The translations under genes were made by a program, and so were the position numbers. The notes under the pieces are model-generated. The model saw nothing but the letters and a program-made list of their open reading frames with translations. It was not told the DNA's origin and made no database searches. This document shows positions 60,603 to 64,000 of a DNA stretch of 64,000 nucleotides, in pieces. Numbering within the stretch: the stretch's first letter is position 1; every line of letters starts with the position of its first letter. This DNA is from Amycolatopsis balhimycina FH 1894. GTDB taxonomy: Bacteria; Actinomycetota; Actinomycetes; Mycobacteriales; Pseudonocardiaceae. The DNA lies in the NCBI RefSeq assembly GCF_000384295.1, contig NZ_KB913037.1, positions 5,032,868 to 5,096,867 on the forward strand, given 5' to 3'.

Positions 60603-61541
60603 TTACTCAGTAAACCGCTGACAATGGTAGGCAAGATGCATCTTGTCGATACGGTGAGCCGGACTTCGGCGCAACTCTCCGACCGGCTCACCGTTACATG
60701 TCAGAGTGTAGTCCTCGTGGATGATGATTGCGCCGTAGTCGAATTGCACGTGACAGTTAGGACATAGACACAGCATGTTCTCCGGTACATCCGGGCCGTC
60801 ATGTCCCCCACTCACCGGCTGAATATGTGCTCCCTCAGAATATCCGCGTCCACTCACCTCCAGTCGATTGCCACAAATTTGGCACGTGTGGTCATAGAGT
60901 TTCTTCACAGAGTTGGCGACTTCAGCCGAACGTGACACCCTAGATCCATTGACAGCCCGTCGGTCAGGATTTGAATTTCCCAGAGGCAGGCCACCATGCC
61001 ACTTTTCCGAAGATATCTCGAAACTACCCGAAGGAGTGATGGTATCGACAGGGTCTGCCTTAACCATAACAAACCGACACATCCTGAAATCGTCGATTAC
61101 TTCATACCGACACTCGACGACGAAATATAACCCGTCATAGCGATAGCCATGCAAAGGTGGATTAAATATGTGAGCATTTCGCCGCTCGTTCTTCCCGCGA
61201 CCGCGAATTACTCGCACAGGTGCAGCTAGGATCATACTTGTCTTGAGTGCGGCATTTCCTCGAGCTGAGAAGCTCTGGTCAGAAACCTGCTCTTTTGCTT
61301 CGTTTTGCCCACCATGCCCAGTATAGATGAGGGTGTCACCACGATCGATATCGTCGTATCCGCCGGACAGCACGATAGATTCGGCTCCTCGTGCAGCCTT
61401 TCCAGTGATCCCTGCCCGCACCTCCCGGTGGACGCCCGCTCGGGCCAACTCTTCCCGGCTGGGGAAAAGCTGGCCCTCGGCGACGCCAGGAATCTCCCCG
61501 ATCTGCCCAGCCTCGGCAGGTCCTTCAGCAGCAAGACTCAT
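60603..61541 (-). CDS. SRA(YDG)-HNH modification-dependent endonuclease
   Basis: A 312-aa protein. The SRA/YDG domain lies at about residues 10-165: GVHREVRAGITGKAARGAES, VLSGGYDDIDRGDTLIYTG, NPPLHGYRYDGLYFVVE. It flips and reads modified cytosine. The C-terminal HNH nuclease (about 215-275) has HTCQICGN, GAHIQPVSGGHDGPD and CPNCHVQFD, with two zinc-binding CxxC pairs. Such SRA-HNH enzymes cut 5-methyl- or hydroxymethylcytosine DNA. It converges on the DUF262 gene in the same AT-richer segment. An inverted repeat GACACC-N8-GGTGTC lies about 19 bases upstream of its ATG. Confidence 0.9.
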   Translation of the reverse strand: MSLAAEGPAEAGQIGEIPGVAEGQLFPSREELARAGVHREVRAGITGKAARGAESIVLSGGYDDIDRGDTLIYTGHGGQNEAKEQVSDQSFSARGNAALKTSMILAAPVRVIRGRGKNERRNAHIFNPPLHGYRYDGLYFVVECRYEVIDDFRMCRFVMVKADPVDTITPSGSFEISSEKWHGGLPLGNSNPDRRAVNGSRVSRSAEVANSVKKLYDHTCQICGNRLEVSGRGYSEGAHIQPVSGGHDGPDVPENMLCLCPNCHVQFDYGAIIIHEDYTLTCNGEPVGELRRSPAHRIDKMHLAYHCQRFTE

Positions 61542-61594
61542 GAGTCCACCCTAAAGGTGGACACCGACAGTTTGGTGTCACCGACGTGCGACAG

Positions 61595-62206
61595 CTAGTC
61601 CCCAGACGGCTTGGGGAGGTCGAAGTAGCTGGAGAAGCGCACCGCGGGGGCGTACTCACCCTTCACCTTCACCCGGCCCGTCACGAACATCGCCGCCACC
61701 GCCGCGTTGCCCGTCGCCATGCGGATGAAGTCCTCCACCGACAGCGTGATCGTGGTGTCCGGCGTCCGCGACAAGTCCATCGAAGAGACGCACACTCCGT
61801 CCTCGATCACCGTCTGGAAGCGGTCGTATCCATCTTCGCCGGAGCCGTCCAAAAAGCGCCACGAAACCACAAAATCCACGTGACGTGCGCGCGACGGTGA
61901 GAAATGCTCCGACATTCGCCGGAATATCTCATCCAGAAAAACCGCGCGTAGCTCCGGGTGGCCGGCGATCGCCTTCAGCTGGTCGCGGGAAGCGCGGCGG
62001 ACCACGTCCACCAAGACGTCCGTCGACAGGGAGCTCAGCTCGATGCCCGCGCCCGCTTCGCCCAGCATGTGCAGGGTTTCCAGAACCTGGGCGAACTGCT
62101 CGGGCGTCAGGCGACCGATGACCAGCTTCTCCGCGAACGCGTTCACCACGTGGCCGCCGCGGGCACGATGGGGGCGCGGGAGGCGCCATTTCGCGTTTCG
62201 GGGCAC
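61595..62206 (-). CDS. SCP2-like sterol/lipid-binding domain protein
   Basis: A 203-aa protein. The last 110 residues look like an SCP2 domain (HVDFVVSWRFLDGSGEDGYDRFQTVIEDG, TTITLSVEDFIRMATGNAAVAAMFVTGRVKVKG). The N-terminal half is helical (LTPEQFAQVLETLHMLGEAG). SCP2 domains bind acyl-CoA, sterols or lipids. It follows a paralog by seven bases, so the two are one operon. GTG 62206 is taken as start; no Shine-Dalgarno is clear, and the first 20 residues are basic and poorly supported. Confidence 0.75.
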   Translation of the reverse strand: MPRNAKWRLPRPHRARGGHVVNAFAEKLVIGRLTPEQFAQVLETLHMLGEAGAGIELSSLSTDVLVDVVRRASRDQLKAIAGHPELRAVFLDEIFRRMSEHFSPSRARHVDFVVSWRFLDGSGEDGYDRFQTVIEDGVCVSSMDLSRTPDTTITLSVEDFIRMATGNAAVAAMFVTGRVKVKGEYAPAVRFSSYFDLPKPSGD

Positions 62207-62213
62207 GGGCGGA

Positions 62214-62876
62214 CTATACGGGGTGCGGTAAGTCGAAGAAACCGATCAGCCCGGCCGCGAAGGCCAGGTCACCTTTGACTTTGATTCTTCCCGTGACGAA
62301 CAACACCGCCGGCGTCGCCTGGTGGGTGATGAGCCGGAAGAAGTCGGCCGGGGCGATCGTGATCGTGACGCGGGGGCGGCCGTGCATCTCGCGGCTCACC
62401 GTGCACGAGCCGTGCGAAATCGCCGTCTCGTAGCGGTCGTAGCCGCCTTCGCCCACTCCGCCCGAGAGGCGCCAGTGGACCACCGCCTGCAGGTCGCGGG
62501 CCCTTTCCGGCCTGATGTGCGCGCCCATGCGGGCGAAGATCTCGTCCAGCACCCGCTCCCGCAGCAGGCGGTCGGAGACGACGCTCTCGAGTTGCGCGCG
62601 CGATGCCGAGGCCACCAGGGATGCGAACCGGGCCGGGTCTACTTTGCTCAGGTCGAACGCCGGGGCGCGAGAAGCCAACCGCACGAGCGCGTTCAACAGC
62701 CTGCGGAAGTCGTCCTTGCGGAGATCACGCGGATTCAGCGCGTCGGCGAGCGTGTTGACGTCGAGGGAATGGGCCTCGGGGCTCAGCGGGTCGAGGCGCT
62801 CCAGCGCGTCGAGCAGCGCTGCCCCCTGGAGCTCCGCGATCCGATCGGCGCTGGTCATCCCGGCGTTTTCGGCCAT
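62214..62876 (-). CDS. SCP2-like lipid-binding domain protein, paralog of the next gene
   Basis: A 220-aa protein with the same two-part layout as its neighbour: helical N-terminal half (DFRRLLNALVRLASRAPAF) and SCP2-like C-terminal half (DLQAVVHWRLSGGVGEGGYDRYETAIS, VTITIAPADFFRLITHQATPAVLFVTGRIKVKG). Both probably arose by duplication and may form a heterodimer. It is the first gene of the pair and has a TTACC-N4-GGTAA operator just upstream, so it belongs to the presumed fatty-acid regulon. ATG at 62876 follows GGAGAGGGG; GTG 62882 is possible. Confidence 0.78.
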   Translation of the reverse strand: MAENAGMTSADRIAELQGAALLDALERLDPLSPEAHSLDVNTLADALNPRDLRKDDFRRLLNALVRLASRAPAFDLSKVDPARFASLVASASRAQLESVVSDRLLRERVLDEIFARMGAHIRPERARDLQAVVHWRLSGGVGEGGYDRYETAISHGSCTVSREMHGRPRVTITIAPADFFRLITHQATPAVLFVTGRIKVKGDLAFAAGLIGFFDLPHPV

Positions 62877-62892
62877 GGTCACCCCTCTCCAG

Positions 62893-62922
62893 TTACCCGA
62901 GGGTAATACTACTTGCCAGTAG
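62893..62922. promoter_or_regulatory. TTACCC-GA-GGGTAA operator in front of the SCP2 pair and TetR gene
   Basis: TTACCCGAGGGTAA (62893-62906) is a perfect 14-base palindrome of the same type as the fadE5 operators. A second element CTACTTGCCAGTAG (62909-62922) with arms CTACT/AGTAG follows. They lie in the divergent promoter of the SCP2 genes and the TetR gene. Confidence 0.7.
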
Positions 62923-63002
62923 GTAGGCGGGCAAGCGTGCCGAAATCACTCTCGCGGGTCCGCTCCCGGTACCGTCTCCGGGCAGCAACGAGGAGGTCCA
63001 GC

Positions 63003-63659
63003 GTGTCAGAGGAAGACCAGCGTCCGCCCGAACGGGCCAGACGGCTGCCGCGTGCGGTGCGCGAACGGCAGATCCTGGACGCGGCCGTCCAGGTCTTCTC
63101 GCGCCACGGCTACCACGCCGCGTCGATGGACGAGATCTCCGACGTCGCCGGCGTCTCGAAGCCGATGATCTACACCTACCTCGGCTCGAAGGAAGACCTC
63201 TTCGGCGCGTGCATCCGCCGCGAGGCGACGCGCCTGCTCGAGGCCATCCAGGCCGGCGTGCAGCCCGACCTGCCGCCCGACATGCAGCTCTGGCACGGTC
63301 TGCGGTCCTTCTACCGCTTCGTCGCCGAGTACCGCGAGTCGTGGACGGTCCTGCACCGCCAGGCCCTGACTGTCGGCGGTGCGTTCGCCGCGGAGATCAC
63401 CGACATGCGGGCGCGCGCGATCCAGCTGGTCGCCGTGCTCGTGGTGTCCGCCGGTACCCGCAAGGGCGTTGGCGAGCAGGCCGAGTTTTCCGGCGAAGGC
63501 CTGTCCGCGGCGCTGGTCGGGGCGGCCGAGTCGCTGGCCGACTGGGCCCTCGACCACCCCGATATCTCCGACGGCGTCCTGGCTTCCTGGCTGATGAACC
63601 TCGTCTGGCTCGGCTTCAACGACCTCATCGAGGGCGCGGTCTGGAAGCCGTCAGAGTGA
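63003..63659 (+). CDS. TetR-family regulator, candidate for the TTACC-GGTAA regulon
   Basis: A 218-aa TetR regulator. The HTH part is VRERQILDAAVQVFSRHGYH, then ASMDEISDVAGVSKPMIYTYLGSKEDLFGAC. The C-terminal domain is of the long type with WALDHPDISDGVLASWLMNLVWLG. It lies beside a MaoC-type dehydratase gene and a TTACC-type operator, as Rv0238 lies near htdX, fabG4, fadA2 and fadE5 in M. tuberculosis, so it probably senses acyl-CoA. GTG 63003 has AGGAGG seven bases before it. Confidence 0.9.
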   Translation: MSEEDQRPPERARRLPRAVRERQILDAAVQVFSRHGYHAASMDEISDVAGVSKPMIYTYLGSKEDLFGACIRREATRLLEAIQAGVQPDLPPDMQLWHGLRSFYRFVAEYRESWTVLHRQALTVGGAFAAEITDMRARAIQLVAVLVVSAGTRKGVGEQAEFSGEGLSAALVGAAESLADWALDHPDISDGVLASWLMNLVWLGFNDLIEGAVWKPSE

Positions 63660-64000
63660 GCTGATCGAGCCTTCCAGGTGCGGCTTCGACGCGCTCCACA
63701 GCTCGAACGCCCACCCCTCCGGAGTAGCCCACGACGTGAAGCCCGCCTTGGCCGGCAGCAGCACCGGCTGCTTGAAGCGGACGTCCACCGTGAACGCCTC
63801 CGGCAGCCGCCCCTCGAACGCCGCCAGCGCGTGCGCCTTCGTCCACATGCCGTGCGCGATAGCGCGGGGGAAGCCGAAGAGACGGGCCGTCAGCGCGTGC
63901 AGGTGGATGGGGTTGCGGTCTCCCGAAACCTCCGCGTAGCGCCGGCCGATGTCGCCCGGGACCCGCCAGATCGCGTCCGGCGTCGGCGGTACGAGCTGTT
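63651..64000 (-). CDS. MaoC-type acyl-CoA/ACP dehydratase, partial (5' end outside the window)
   Basis: The last 115 or so residues of a hot-dog-fold dehydratase. The hydratase-2 motif is present: RRYAEVSGDRNPIHLHALTA, with catalytic Asp and His, then FGFPRAIAHGMWT. The ending FKQPVLLPAKAGFTSWATPE is like that of HtdX/HtdY-type proteins in mycobacteria. It would act in fatty or mycolic acid metabolism. Its stop overlaps the 3' end of the convergent TetR gene by nine bases. The start is beyond base 64000. Confidence 0.88.
   Translation of the reverse strand, partial: QLVPPTPDAIWRVPGDIGRRYAEVSGDRNPIHLHALTARLFGFPRAIAHGMWTKAHALAAFEGRLPEAFTVDVRFKQPVLLPAKAGFTSWATPEGWAFELWSASKPHLEGSISSL

Noticed and set aside
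1..64000. A secondary-metabolite gene cluster around the P450, MFS pump or ABC exporter
   Set aside because: No PKS, NRPS, terpene synthase, RiPP precursor or glycosyltransferase genes are seen; the three genes are isolated and far apart.

Overview
The window is GC-rich actinobacterial DNA. Starts are often GTG, neighbouring genes overlap by ATGA or GTGA, and several genes look leaderless. Gene content (FadE5 of 611 aa, the three-gene Bkd complex, the ATP-grasp/alpha-E/transglutaminase trio, VanW, XRE/DUF397 pairs, an ECF sigma factor paired with a YCII/DGPF protein, a Ddn-like F420 protein) suggests Pseudonocardiales, probably an Amycolatopsis-like chromosome. This assignment is inference; no rRNA is present. 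The only tRNA is Gly-CCC at 2095-2165.

Layout. 1-12.7 kb: dcd, an MpaB-type oxygenase with palindromes at its promoter, tRNA-Gly, an ECF42-like sigma factor with its YCII partner, a P450, a Ddn-like protein with a GNAT, a secreted 5'-nucleotidase, an alpha/beta hydrolase, a Gal80-like Gfo/Idh/MocA protein, a VanZ protein and mug. 13-24.5 kb: a LuxR-type regulator, fadE5, a GlsB-type stress membrane protein, an MFS exporter divergent from a MmyB-like regulator, an LRR protein, VanW, a GroES paralog coupled to a thioredoxin/NHL protein, and a SMI1/KNR4 protein. 24.6-26 kb: an intact ISAs1-type insertion sequence with an 11-bp target duplication. 26-42.3 kb: a beta-helix-like membrane protein, a polar amino acid ABC importer, the ATP-grasp/alpha-E/transglutaminase trio, a BrnT/BrnA-like toxin-antitoxin locus, a saccharopine-dehydrogenase-like protein divergent from a TetR, an M20 peptidase, and bkdABC. 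42.4-48.9 kb: an orphan membrane-protein gene pair, a TetR/ABC exporter operon, a deletion scar that joined two divergent genes, and fxsA.

48.9-61.6 kb is a defence island. A Wadjet (Jet) SMC-type anti-plasmid operon, jetA-jetB-jetC, is separated from its jetD nuclease gene by an inserted XRE/DUF397 module. jetD has been left without an ATG, GTG or TTG at its conserved N-terminus; an ATC codon inside the 3' end of the DUF397 gene is the best-placed candidate start. Next come a GmrSD-like DUF262/DUF1524 protein and an SRA-HNH modification-dependent endonuclease on visibly AT-richer DNA. I consider this island, and the jetC/jetD split in particular, the most interesting feature.

61.6-64 kb: two SCP2-like proteins, a TetR and a MaoC-type dehydratase. 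A TTACC-N4-GGTAA palindrome lies in the SCP2/TetR promoter region and again upstream of fadE5 about 49 kb away, which suggests one fatty-acid regulon.

Limits: everything was read by eye. Family assignments rest on recognised motifs and lengths, not on searches.
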